64,000 nucleotides of DNA, from positions 443,924 through 507,923 of the forward strand of contig NOKP01000030.1 of assembly GCA_002682825.1 (NCBI GenBank), given 5' to 3'. The notes beneath the pieces are model-generated. The model was not told the origin of the DNA, searched no databases, and saw only the letters and a program-made list of their open reading frames with translations. The first letter of the stretch is position 1, and each line of letters opens with the position of its first letter. A program made the translations under genes and the position numbers. This document shows positions 24,455-35,683 of this stretch, piece after piece. This DNA comes from Neonectria sp. B-13. Its lineage: Eukaryota; Ascomycota; Sordariomycetes; Hypocreales; Nectriaceae.

Positions 24455-25917
24455 ATGGCAGATATTGTTGATACCGTGGTTATCGGTGCAGGGTTGAGCG
24501 GCCTCCAAGCAGCGCTGGACATCCACAAAGCTGGCCGATCTGTCACAGTCCTCGAGTCTCGTGATCGGGTTGGAGGCAAAACGAGCTCCATACAGCGGTT
24601 TGATGGAAAAGGAGTTCAGGAAGCTGGGGCTGCATGGCTCAACGACACCAATCAGTCGCACGTCTGGAGTTACGTTAAGAAGTTTGGCCTCAATCCAGTT
24701 GTTCAAAACATTATGGGTTTGGTGGCCAGTGAAGACGTAAATGGGGACTGCCATATGTTTCCGTTTGGCGGGATGCCCAAGGTGCTTAGCATTTGTCCAT
24801 GCCATGTTTTATTGGTCGCGCGCTGACGTCTCTACAGTTCGGGCAGTTGGAGATAGACAACATCACTGCTATGCGAGACATGGTCGAAACTGCATCGCTG
24901 CATCCGGCAACTTTCAACCAGCCACAGCGCGGCGAACTCGACAACATCAACTTTGAGCAATGGCTACGAGATTCCGGTGCGGGGACTCGAGCTTTGCAGA
25001 CTGCCCGGCTCTGGTGTCGTGGCACTCTAGGCCAGGACCCCAGCGAGGTATCAGCACTCGCATTTCTAGAGATTGCTCGAGGTGGTCTGGGGATTGTGAA
25101 CTTGAGGTACGATGGCAAAGACGGAGCCCAATTTCTCCGCCTCCAGGAAGGCACCCAGTCTATCTCGACCGGAATGGCGGCAATGCTGCCTCTTGGTTCG
25201 ATCAAACTCAACTCCCCAGTCACATCCGTTGCACAGCACACGTCCAAGTTGTATACCGTCACCACGGCACACGGCCACACGCTGAAGGCGCGGAAAGTCA
25301 TCGTTAGCATTCCCAGCCCTGCTTACAAGAATGTCACTTTCAATCCGCCTCTACCCCCCCAGAAACAGATGTACATCACATCTGCGCGCTACGGGTGCTA
25401 CATCAAATTTGTCGTCTTATTTAAAACTCCTTTCTGGCGGCGGCGAGGCGCCTGTGGTCTCGCGCAGAGCTTTCGAGGGCCTATCAACCACTGCCGCGAC
25501 ACTTCCGTCGATCACCAGGGCAATTATGCACTAGCGTGCTTCCTATGCGCGGGTCCTGGGCGAAAGTGGGCATCTCTCAGTGACGAGGACCGTCGCCAGG
25601 CTATTCTCAAGCAGCTCGGTTCCTTGTTTGGCGTAGGCTACGATGCCGTCGAGTCTGAGTTCTTGGGATCCATCACCTCGGAGTGGATGCAAGACAGGTG
25701 GGCGGGATGGGGCTGTCCTCTGGCTGCCACACCGCCTGGGGCGATCGGCGACGGGGCCGATGGTGAGATGATTGCCGAGAAGTTTGGAGGTGTTTACTTT
25801 GTCGGCACAGAGTTGACCAACGAGTGGCGTGGCTACATGGAGGGCGCGCTACGCAGCGGTAAACGCGGGGCTGCACAGGCTTTGTCGGATCTACGTGTGG
25901 ATGAGGTACGCCTGTAA
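24455..25917 (+). CDS. Flavin-containing monoamine oxidase
   Basis: Two exons (24455-24781, 24838-25917) give 468 aa. The N-terminal Rossmann fold binds FAD: VVIGAGLSGLQAALDIHKAG, then VLESRDRVGGKT. The substrate domain includes QSISTGMAAMLPLGSIKLNSPV. Near the C-terminus, WAGWGCPLAATPPG places a Cys where human MAO carries its covalent flavin, and FVGTELTNEWRGYMEGALRSGKRGA is the conserved FAD-binding end. The enzyme should deaminate primary or aromatic amines to aldehydes with release of H2O2 and ammonia. No peroxisomal SKL end (it ends VRL). The covalent FAD attachment is inferred from alignment from memory; Aspergillus MAO-N lacks it. Upstream Zn2Cys6 and downstream membrane protein have no obvious pathway link. 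Confidence 0.92.
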
Positions 25918-26544
25918 GGGGGTCAGGGTTGTGACTTGATCTTCTCCAGGGGAAATGCTCTCAATCTGATGCCGGACCATTCTATCCAAGTAGTGTTTCC
26001 TCTTCAAGTTCAATTGTGATGTAATTGTAGTAGCAACGGGATCACTGGCAACACGCTCGTATTGGAATGAACAGCGGCTGGGTGATTACTGGAGGTGTTG
26101 TAACCTGGTTCTAGCCATGGAGGGTTGTTTCCGTCGTTTAAGATGTCCAATGACCAGTTTCAGATCTACATTGTACTCATCTCCCTGCGCCAACGCTAGT
26201 AAATCTTAAGTAGCTCCTTACGCGCTGGCTTTGGTGAGCCGAGATTCGCCGTTGACCGCTAAAAAGCAGCCATGCAAGCCACGATCCAGAGCTGGGGCGA
26301 TTTCTTGACAACCTCGATTTTCCCCCGCTCCAGCGGAAAGGCCCATTTGAGCATGAGACAACATCGGCAAGATTCATCGAGGAACAGGCCAGACTCGTTT
26401 ATAGCCTGTGTCAAGGACCAACAGCATTGTCCGACTATCAAGGCCAACACGGGACCTCCTCCGAGCTGCCTACCTATCCGCTGTCTGCGATGACGACCTG
26501 GTCCGTTAAAGGCGCACCTTGTCCCTGTGCGGAGCGTCGGAGCA
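25918..26544. other. Intergenic, about 0.6 kb
   Basis: Promoter region of the membrane protein at 26545. A short open frame starting at 26272 has no support. Confidence 0.4.
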
Positions 26545-28248
26545 ATGTGGAATTCAACAGGTCCCGACTCTAACAGGTCTCCCCCGCCGGGAGTCGTGCC
26601 CGACTTCGACAACCCAGAGGACGTTGCCTGGACCACCAATATCGTTATAATGGTTGTATGCGACGTCTTGGTAACCGCCTTCTTCATTATACGGATCTAT
26701 GTAAAGATTTACATTAACCCGAAGATCCTTGCTGAAGACTGTGAGTAACTCGCCTGCAACACTGCCCGCCGATGAGAGTCTGATGAGTCGAATCATTTCC
26801 AGACACCTGCGCTCTGGCCTACGTATGTCTGACCACAACTCACTACGCCTTTGGTCTCGCTTATCACTGAAGACGATAGTGTTTCATTATATCATACACC
26901 GCCACCATCTTCGCAAGTATGTCTCGGCCGGGTTGCGTTGCGGAAAAACGAGCTACTAATCCGAGAAAACCCAGTGGCACACTACGGAGAAGGATACCAT
27001 GCATGGGAAATAAGGCTTCCAGAGTACTATCAGTTGTTGAAGGTAATCATGCTCACAACCATGACTTAGAGTCCTACGAAACTGACGTGGGATTAGTGGC
27101 TCTATGCAAGCACCGTCGTCTACTGCCCCGCCGCCTTCTTCACCAAGGCCACCATCCTGCTGCTAATGGCCCGCGTCTTCGCAGTTGAAGCCCGGGTCTC
27201 AAAAGCCATTCACATGTTCATTTGGGCGCTGCTCGTGGCATACATCCCCCTCCAAGTCATAAAGACGGTCGTCTGCATTCCTGTCAGCTCTTTATGGGAC
27301 CCAACTGTGCGCAACGTGCACTGCATTAACCAGCGAAAGGTGTTCTTCTGTGACGTCAGCCTCGCCATCCTCACAGATTTGATCGTTTTGCTCGTGCCAA
27401 TACCCTTGACCTGGAAGCTGCGAATGCCGCTGCGGAAGAAGATCAAGATCTTGGTGCTCCTCAGCGCCGGTGGCGTGGCAACAGCTGTCACCATTTTTCG
27501 CACGTACAAGGTGGCGCAGTTCTTGAATTCGAGCGATCTAACGGCAGATTTTGTGGTTATAGATATCTTAACGTAAGACAACAGAACTCTCTTCCCTCCC
27601 TCTTAAACCGCACAAACAAACGGTCTCCATTCGCAATGAGTAACGAGGCGAGACGAAGGATGCTTTACGGAGAATTTGCACTGACTAGTGAGAATTAATA
27701 GTTGCCTCGAGATTACAATTGGCTTTATATGCGCCTGTTTTCCATCCCTGAATCTCTTAATATCAAAGTACTTTCGCAAAGAGCAGAATCCGAATGGGCC
27801 ACGAACACCTAGCTTTTTCCCACACACAAAGTCCCGCCTACGACGGGCCCGCACGACGAGAACAACTCAGCCCACAGCAGCGAGTGGCAATACATCTGCG
27901 GCTGACCAAGTCTCAGGCCCAGCAATTGACTTTGATCTTGAACTGGCCGTGTTTACGGGACAGCCGGTTGATCTAGAATCCACAGAGGTTGATACAAGAC
28001 CCCTACGGGACAGAGTCAATTCTGCCGAGGGTCGAAGAGAGGGCTGGCTCTCACACAGCAGGGCAGCCAGAGAAACCCAGAATGCAGAACTTATTTTAAG
28101 GATGGTAGAGCGCTCCCGGATACTTGCGGAACAAGGAGCCAAGGAAAGTTGGTGTCCTGTTTGGGATGGACGAAGGGAATCGAATACACGTCACACAATT
28201 CCTCCCATGAACAATGCTGGTGGAAAGTCGGAGGAAAGAAATACATGA
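26545..28248 (+). CDS. Rhodopsin-domain (SAT4/Pth11-like) integral membrane protein
   Basis: Six exons (26545-26740, 26803-26822, 26880-26916, 26975-27042, 27097-27572, 27702-28248) give 447 aa; exons 2 and 3 are very short (20 and 37 nt) but keep frame. About seven hydrophobic segments are seen. Family hallmarks are YGEGYHAWEI after TM2, then WLYASTVVYCPAAFFTKATI, LWDPTVRNVHCINQR, FFCDVSLAILTDLIVLLVPI and ILTCLEITIGFICACFPSL. The last of these is joined across an intron. The tail of about 150 residues is cytosolic, rich in Arg, Ser and Thr, and unstructured. No CFEM domain. Members are plasma-membrane proteins of mostly unknown function; some Pth11-type members act as receptors in plant-associated fungi. 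The ATG at 26545 is the first in frame. Confidence 0.85.
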
Positions 28249-28437
28249 GCTGCACCAAATAGACCCGCATTATTAAATTTTACATCCGCTCTTAGATCCC
28301 TTGAGTCGCACCGCTTTGAGCGACATCGCGGAGAAAACTTGAGCATTCAAGGTAACCGAGTGTCCAAATTTCTTGACATAGCACCGGGTACTCGGCGTCC
28401 AAGAAGCCAACTCCAGTAGCCGCGAAGTCATTGAACT

Positions 28438-29840
28438 TTAGATCTTGCCCACTCCAGCACGAGACGTTACCAAGGCAGGTACATCGCCAACCTTCCAGTG
28501 ATCCCACTTGATGTTACTCTTATATTGCCCAACGGTGTCGATCGCGCTTTTCGAGACAATGGCCTTGACAGAGCCAGAGTTTGCGAGACGGTTCCACTCG
28601 GGAATGTAACCAAGAGCGCTCTGCGCATTTGATGCATCTGCGACAGTTTGAATAAAGTAAACTTGGCCACCGGCGGTGTAGCTTGTCTGCGTAACTGGCG
28701 TAGTGACCGAGTCAAAGTAATTGCCCTCAATAAGGAGCCAAGTGTTGGTATCGACATCAAAACAGTGACCGCCGACGTTCTGTGTACACCCGAGTTAATA
28801 CACATTCGTGAGAGGTGCTACCCCTGACAGCGAATTTCCGGGTACTTACTTGGAAGTAGTTATTGACAGCGTGGACGATGATCTTGGAAGCGGTATAGTC
28901 GGTTCCGATGTGAGGCGTGCGACCAGACACATCGTGGAACCAGTTACCAGCGATAGTGTACCAGTCTTTATTGCCAATAAGAAGCATTGTCCAGTAATGC
29001 TTACCGTTGCAGCCAGCTGACCATGACGTCTTGCCATCAAATTCATTGTCTGATATAGTGACGTGCCCAGCAGCTCCCCAGCCAGAGACGATCATCTGCC
29101 TACCAATGAGGGAAAACTTATTGTGGTCAATCCAGACCTTGTCACAGTCATCGAGAGTAATGGCATCACCACCCCAGACAAATTGCGGGTTCAGCTCCTA
29201 TTATAGCAACGTAGTCAGTGTTATGTGTTCCGTTCTGAAGCGGAAGCATCATGGATTACTCACAGTAATGTGGATGTTTTGAATGATGACATTGCTGACA
29301 CCACCGTTAAGGCGAAGTCCCTTGCCCCGAAGAATGCCTTTGGTACCGACGCCAACGATGGACTTGTTACTTCCGACCTTCAAGGGGGTCCTCGGGGCAT
29401 TCCAATATGTGCACTTCTCCCATGTACCGCTGGTGCATGTGGTCTGGATGAAAGGTTGACCTTTGGAGGTACCGCCAGGGCACTTGGTAGTTCGATCATC
29501 GCTACAGCACTGTGCGGTGGTGCTTCCTTCGGTTTCGAGGAAGTCAAACGTTCGGTCGATCATGATAACACGTGAGACGCTATCGCTGAGAAAAGATGCG
29601 AGTCTTTATAGACCAGAGGATTATAGTTAGCCTCTCTTCATTCAAGGCCTCAGTCTTCTTCTGCACAATCCGGGTTGGCGTTGATGTGTTTAATTTCAAA
29701 TCGACCTACTCTTGGTTGGTCTTAGGGTAAACAGGAGTCGCACTGCCGCCGCCGGTAGTCCCAGCAGCAAAGCCGAAGACTGTGCCCCGAACCTGCGCAT
29801 AGGCTGTCGTAACAAGGGAGAAGAAAGTGATTAACTTCAT
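28438..29840 (-). CDS. Secreted pectin lyase (polysaccharide lyase family 1)
   Basis: Cleaves methyl-esterified homogalacturonan by beta-elimination outside the cell. Four exons (29840-29710, 29603-29264, 29197-28850, 28779-28438) give 386 aa, the usual length. Signal peptide MKLITFFSLVTTAYA, then QVRGTVFGFAAGTTGGGSA, the conserved start of fungal pectin lyases. The parallel beta-helix core shows VGTKGILRGKGLRL, VIIQNIHIT, DAITLDDCDKVWIDHNKFS and SGRTPHIG (catalytic-side Arg region). The C-terminus SRAGVGKI is typical. Pectin lyases lack the Ca-binding acidic residues of pectate lyases. It lies between unrelated genes and is 22 kb from the GH78/GH79 locus. No defects seen. Confidence 0.94.
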
Positions 29841-30401
29841 CTTGGCGTTGGAGAATCGTTAGTTGGCTGTCCGGAAGACATAATGGAGTAATTGAGGCAA
29901 CGCGGTGGTATTTAACTTGGCGAGTGACTACGAAATAGGGTTTCGACAGGATAGATCCATCAGGTAGAAGGCTCAATCAAGCATCAAGGCCGACGTGGAA
30001 ATACCCCTTCAGGGATGTGGGCTCATGTTAATCTCGTAAATAGCCTTTCCGGTGACTTGTAACCTAAACGGGCTAAGCAAGAGTTATCTAGACTACTTGA
30101 TCGAGCTTTTATTCGTGGGCAATTCACGAACTGAAACCCCGGCTCGCACCCTTGGCCTGGCCAATGCGCTCGTTCTCGCCTCTTGGAGCAACTTGTACGG
30201 AGACGCTAGCTCCGAGATTGGTGAGCAGACTTGGCAGGCAAAAGGCGGTATTTGCAGTCGCCTGGGCTATTTCAACAAGGGCTGCCATGTTTCAAAGGAA
30301 TTGAGTACCAGGACTTCAGACGACAGTGTACTCGAAATTATAAGATCAATACTAGCGCCGGCTCAAAACTTCTACAAGCAAAAAATAAAGAGGAACACGT
30401 T
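29841..30401. other. Intergenic, about 0.56 kb
   Basis: Contains the pectin lyase promoter (left end) and the 3' end of the FAD dehydrogenase (right end). A plus-strand open frame (30052-30561) runs through here into the antisense of the next gene and has no recognisable domain. Confidence 0.4.
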
Positions 30402-32183
30402 TCAAAGCATCGCCCGTGTGGGCCTTGGACCGCCACCACTTCCTCCTTGTGCTGATGCATCCTCTGAACCCAACAGCTCTTCCGCAATGGCCTTCCCGGC
30501 AGCTCTCCCTGAGAAGATACAGCCCCCCAAAAAGGTTCCTTCAAGTGAGTTATATCCGTGAACACCGCCTCCACCAAACCCGGCAACCTCACCGGCTGCG
30601 TACAGCCCGGGGAACCGAGTCCCATCGGCCTTCATCACATTGCTCCCTAAGTTGGTCTCGATTCCTCCAAGAGTCTTGCGGGTTACCAAGTTTAGTCGAA
30701 CTGCAATGAGCGGACCATGTGCAGGATCGAGCAACTTGTGTGGCGGCGCGACGCGGCTTCTTCGATCTGGCCAATACAACCTGGCGTTGTTAATGAGCAT
30801 GGCTTGCGCGTCTTTGGAGTAGGCATTGTCCATCTGGCCATCTCGCGCTTCGATTGTGTCTTTGACTTGATCCATGTTCAGTGGCGGACCTCCGGATGCT
30901 TTGGCAATGGCGTTCATCCCCTCGACGAGTTCTTCGAGTGTTTCACGGACGACAAAATCTTCGCCATGTTTCTGGAAGTTCTGCACAGGAATTGTGCCCT
31001 TTTTGCCGAAAACACGCTGGATGAGGAACTGAATGATGCTTTTGTTTGATAGATCGGGGTTCTGCTCGGAGCCGGACAGGGCAAATTCGCGAGCGATGAT
31101 GGTTTGGTCGAGGATGAACCACGAGTAGTCAAACCCGGTGCTGCAAATCTGCTTCAATGTTGCTAGTGTGTCTGTCCCTGGGAAAAGGTGAGGCGGGAGT
31201 CGCTTGCCGGTGGCATCAAGCCAGAGGGACGACGGTGCAGGTAATATGCGGATGCCGTGGTTCGGCCAGATAGGGTCCCAGTTCTTGAGACCTTCGGTGT
31301 AATGCCACATGCGGTCGCGGTTGACGATGTTGGCGCCGACGGTTTCGGAGATTCCAATCATCCTCCCGTCAACATGAGCAGGCACGCCGATGACGAAGTT
31401 CTCGGGAACCTTGGGCCCTAGCCGGTCGATGGGCCAGGCAGCCTTGACGGCTTCAACATTTCCTCCAATTCCACCAGACGAGACCAAGACTGCCGACGCC
31501 TCGAGCTCAAACTTGCCCACCTCGGCCCTCGACGACTTGACGCCTCTGGGTTGGCCATCTTCCTCCAACATCCTGCCTCTCACCCCGACAGCTTGACCCG
31601 TCTCATCGAGGACGATCTCGTCCACCACGTGTCGAAATTTGAATTGGACAAGGCCCTTTTCCGCAGCCTTCTGGACAGGATCTCGGAAGACCCTGACAAC
31701 TTCTGGTCCTGCGCCCCAGGAGATGTGGAACCTCGGCACGGAATTGCCATGGCCATCGGCTGTGCCGTCTCCTCTCTCGGCCCAGCCAACGTTGAACAGA
31801 AAGCCTAGGCCTCTTGCTTTGACATAGCCCTCCAGGCCGTTCTCGCCGTCTTTGGAAGCAGCAAAGTCGACAAAGGCCTCGGCCCACTTGCGCGGCCAGA
31901 CGTCCTCGCGGTCCAAACGATCGAACTGCGCGCTTCCCAGCCAATCCCGCATAGCTAGCTCGCGCGAGTCTTTGATGCCCATGCGCCGCTGCTGGGTGCT
32001 GTCGACGAGAAATAGGCCGCCGAGCGACCAAAAGGCCTGGCCACCGAGGTTGGCCTCATTCTCCTGGTCGACGATGATGGTGGGGATGCCGTGCTGGACG
32101 GCGAGCTCAAAGGCCGCCACCAAACCAGCCAAGCCGCCTCCAATGACGACGACTGGCTTCCGGTCAGTTGCATCTGGCGCCAT
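30402..32183 (-). CDS. FAD-binding dehydrogenase, KstD/fumarate-reductase-like flavoprotein
   Basis: Single exon of 593 aa. N-terminal dinucleotide-binding motif VVVIGGGLAGLVAAFELA, followed by ENEANLGGQAFWSLGGLFL, typical of the 3-ketosteroid-delta1-dehydrogenase-like FAD-binding dehydrogenases. The C-terminus has TNLGSNVMKADGTRFPGLYAAGEVAG and GVHGYNSLEGTFLGGCIFSGR, the second FAD-contact region. The role is likely a redox reaction with an unsaturated or keto substrate. ATG 32183 (MAPDATDRK) starts right before the motif; an in-frame ATG at 32351 would add 56 residues without features. Divergent from a Zn2Cys6 regulator 962 bp away. Alternative: related fumarate-reductase-like proteins; the substrate is unknown. 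Confidence 0.88.
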   Translation of the reverse strand: MAPDATDRKPVVVIGGGLAGLVAAFELAVQHGIPTIIVDQENEANLGGQAFWSLGGLFLVDSTQQRRMGIKDSRELAMRDWLGSAQFDRLDREDVWPRKWAEAFVDFAASKDGENGLEGYVKARGLGFLFNVGWAERGDGTADGHGNSVPRFHISWGAGPEVVRVFRDPVQKAAEKGLVQFKFRHVVDEIVLDETGQAVGVRGRMLEEDGQPRGVKSSRAEVGKFELEASAVLVSSGGIGGNVEAVKAAWPIDRLGPKVPENFVIGVPAHVDGRMIGISETVGANIVNRDRMWHYTEGLKNWDPIWPNHGIRILPAPSSLWLDATGKRLPPHLFPGTDTLATLKQICSTGFDYSWFILDQTIIAREFALSGSEQNPDLSNKSIIQFLIQRVFGKKGTIPVQNFQKHGEDFVVRETLEELVEGMNAIAKASGGPPLNMDQVKDTIEARDGQMDNAYSKDAQAMLINNARLYWPDRRSRVAPPHKLLDPAHGPLIAVRLNLVTRKTLGGIETNLGSNVMKADGTRFPGLYAAGEVAGFGGGGVHGYNSLEGTFLGGCIFSGRAAGKAIAEELLGSEDASAQGGSGGGPRPTRAML

Positions 32184-33145
32184 GATGAGATGTGGATGCG
32201 AAAAAGAAATGGAACTTGGTGGCAATGCCGTTGCCGATGTGAAATATGAGATGGATGATGATCTCACATGTCTAGAGCTTCCGAGGTTTGGGGTTGGATT
32301 ACGGTTAGCTCGGCTTCGTCGTTCTTCAGCGTTAGAATCCCCACCAAACATGACCCAGAAACGGTTGTTGCAACGCTGGGGAGGGGGGAAGCTTGGCCCG
32401 ATCCGAAGCTGGAGTGGTGTGATGTGTTTGCGGGGTAATTCAGGCCCGCCCTCCTTCGTACGCGTCTCGATGCTGACCGGAGACGCTGGTTCAAAGAATG
32501 CTCAACATAGACTGACCGTCTTATAGGACTATTTTACTTAATGTGCCGTGATGTGTTTGCTGGGAGGGGAAGCTGCCCATGACGACTAAAGTGCGAGGAG
32601 AAAGAGCCATTGACCAATAAGACGGCTGAAGGATGAATTAAAACAAAGTGAATCAAGAGAACAATTCGCAGTCCACGACGCAAAGTTAGTTCTGTCTGGT
32701 AGGCTCATTATTGCAATATCTATAGAAAATGAATGCATCCAAGTCGAAGGATGCTCATCCTTTCGGGCAAGACAAGGGCTAGGTCAATTTGTGATTTCGT
32801 AGATTTTGGGTGTGCATCATGATCCGCGAGGCGGTATCCGTAATTGCGAACGGTATTGTGAAACTTGATCAAGGAGCGGCGGGATTTAGCTTCCCGATGC
32901 CGCCGAACCATCATCCATCCAGTCATTGGCGCGGAAATGAATTGAGCTAGTGTTGCTGACGGCGGGGTTCGTCGTCAGAGCGTGGGAATCCCGCCGCCCT
33001 TATCCCGGTAAACCCCCTTCGCTTCGTCTCGTCTCGTCCGGATGGCTTGGAACCCATCTTCCCGCCCCGTGTTCTAGACCTACAATTCAAGCTGATGAGC
33101 TGGATTGAGGAGACTCTATACCGCTCAAATCGGTACCACTCAGCC
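32184..33145. promoter_or_regulatory. Divergent promoter: FAD dehydrogenase (-) / Zn2Cys6 regulator (+)
   Basis: A region of about 960 bp between divergent starts. It contains one CGG-N11-CCG palindrome (32880-32896, CGGGATTTAGCTTCCCG), a spacing read by Gal4-like Zn2Cys6 dimers. One such site is expected by chance every 4 kb, so support is weak. Confidence 0.35.
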
Positions 33146-35231
33146 ATGCCTTCGCCCAACCTGAGCTCCACCGTCCCCAAATCCGCACCCTATGGTCACG
33201 CTTGTGTCGGGTGTTCCAAAGCCAAGTGCCGATGCATTAGTCGAGGACCAGGAAACAGCTGCCAAAGATGTCACCGACTGAGTAAAGAATGTCACCCGTC
33301 GGTCGTTGCCTGCAAACGTCTCGCTCGACGGCCGGCGAACAAGACAGTCCGGCTAGAGGAGAAACTGGATGATCTGGTCACGTTGCTTAAGACGCAAGCT
33401 GTGGCAAAGCCGTTGGAACCATGCCACGACTCAGGCGGCGCTCAAAGCGATCAACAGCACACTGGTTTCGGTGCAGGCCTTCCAGCTTGTGCTATTGGAG
33501 ACCCGCTGCACAGTCAACCGAATGAGGCAATTCCAACTATTCCTGATATTGGTGCGGAATCCGGGAGACCGTCTGAAACTTCCTCAGTCCGCACAATACC
33601 TCAGCTTACCCCATCACAAGCGGACGAGTATCTGAGGACTTTCCAAGCCCACCATCTCAAAGCGCTGCCTTTCATTCACATCCCACCTGAACTTACGTAC
33701 GTGAGTCCACGCGCCAGCTCATTGGGAACCGGCTCTGGTACAAGCACTGACCGTAGTCATATAAAAGCGCTGCTCGCTTACAACGCGAACGCCCGTTTCT
33801 CTGGCTCAACATCCGAGCACTCTGCTGCAAGTCTACGTTGGAGAGAGACATGTTCCACAAGACTGCTCGAGAGACCCTAGCACAAAGCCTCATAGTCGAC
33901 GGGGAGCGCAGCATAGACCTTTTGTTGGGGCTCATTGCATATCTTGCCTGGTATGTCTTATCATGCCATGGAGTCTTCAATGAGAACTGTTGCTGATGCT
34001 TCATCTAGGAAAATGGATCATGGCAAAGGCAAAAAGTTGCTGTGCAGCTATTCGAATCTTGCAGCATCGCTTGTCTTTGACCTCCAGCTCGATCGGCCTG
34101 ACCAGGAGACCCCTTGTAAAGAGGAACACGCCTACAAGTCCTTTAACTATCCACTCAAGCAAAAAGTACCGAATTATCGTACAAACGAGGAGCGAAGAGC
34201 TACATTGGCATGCTTTGCCACGTGTTCAACGTAAGCTCAACGTCTCCCTCGTTTTCAAATGGCCCAGTCATGTACTGATCATCACTCACCCTAGCATATC
34301 ATCATTTCTCAAGTCGCAGCCAATGCGGTGGACGTCGTATATGGAAGAGTGTCTACGCCATCTCGCCAACGAAGCCGAAACACCTGGTGACGAATTACTC
34401 ATCTCCATCGTCCAAATACAGAAGGTCATGGACGTTGTAACTGCCTTGACGTGTGAGCGTCTCTTCGAGTCTGAGGCTCACGGCCCTCCAAAGGTCCCCT
34501 CCATGTTACATGTCAAAGCCTTGCGTTCAAATCTTGAGGCTGTCGAGAAAGGGTTTCGACCAGAACTGTCGGAACACAGTGCGTTTTCTCCATTTCTGAT
34601 TAGAAAATGTCGATGACTGACGCGTCGAGTAGAAGTTGTACGGTCGTACCTTTACGATGCCTACATGATGATTAATGACCTACCCCTGTACACCACAAAT
34701 ACCCCCATCAACAATACCTTTGGGTTAAACGAGCTTGGAAGAACAAGGTGCTTTTACGCTTGCATCCACGCTATCAAACAGGGTCTGGACAACTGGTTCT
34801 CCCTCACCCCGGGAGAGTTGTTTGGAGCATCTATAGGGTTGCTACTTCACTTCGGGCGCTGCACTCACGTTCTTTACCGCCTCGCCATGAGAGAAGATCC
34901 TGCGTGGGACCGCGATGCCGTACAGAACGCAGTTGATTTGATTCGAACCCTGGAACGCGGCGCGGAACATATGGGCTCAGTGCCTGAAGCGGTTCAGTTC
35001 CGGAGCGATGCGAGCGACTTCTTCACAAAGTGCGCCATGACACTGCGAGGCGCAATTCCCATTTGGCAGAGGGCTCTTGAGGGTGTCGATGTGACCTCGG
35101 GTATAGGTCCTGTGGTTCAGAGGGCCCCGGAGCTCGGCGCTCCGGATGCTGCGCAGGGCGATTTTGTGGCGATGGACTTTTCCGACGATGCCTGGCTGTC
35201 GGAAGCTTTTACCTCATGGGAGACCTACTAG
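33146..35231 (+). CDS. Zn2Cys6 transcription factor
   Basis: The zinc cluster follows an N-terminus rich in Ser and Pro: Cys 20, 23, 30, 39, 42 and 49, with an extra Cys at 28. The spacing C-x2-C-x6-C-x8-C-x2-C-x6-C has a long middle loop. A helix EEKLDDLVTLLKTQ follows. The regulatory domain runs through LTPSQADEYLRTFQAHHLKALPFIHIP and, after an intron, RERPFLWLNIRALCCKSTLERDMF. Further introns lie after LAYLAW-type (about 33951), after CFATCS (about 34231) and after PELSEH (about 34580). The start at 33146 (MPSPNLSS) is preferred; the frame opens further upstream only from a TTG. Divergent from the FAD dehydrogenase and upstream of a DHA2 transporter; it may regulate both. Exact splice choice of intron 1 near 33700-33760 is uncertain. 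Confidence 0.82.
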
Positions 35232-35683
35232 ATATGATTCTTGCTGGGGTCATCTGAATGTGCATAAGTTGAGAAAGAGTAGGATTCACCTCTGAGGTTA
35301 TACATGCATGCATGCTATCCAAATTCCCCTGCGCGTTCGCATAAATAAGGACAAGGGGGAGGACATAATTTCATGAGGAGAACTAAAGAGATAATTCATC
35401 TAGAAACGTCGACATTTCGATATGTCTGTCTTAAATCCCGACAGCAGTCGATCGGGATCGGAGAACGGAGTCCTGGAAGTCCGCCGCAGCGCTGACGCCA
35501 CCAGGGGGCGGCTTTCAGAATCCAATTTCCATTCTTATTTTAAATACCTTGAAAAGGAATGATATTTTGAGCCAGTCATCACAGCCCATAACTCAAGCTT
35601 TATTGCCCTCCAAATCGACCGTCACGACTCCTAGAATAAAACACCCGCCCACGCAGTCTCCGATCTCTCGCGACCCAGGCACA
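35232..35683. other. Intergenic, about 0.45 kb
   Basis: Promoter of the DHA2 transporter. Contains ATCGGGATCGGAG-like repeats (35446-35466) with CGG triplets but no clear palindrome. Confidence 0.4.

Noticed and set aside
30052..30561. Plus-strand open frame of 169 codons
   Set aside because: Its right part is antisense to the FAD dehydrogenase and its left part has no recognisable domain.
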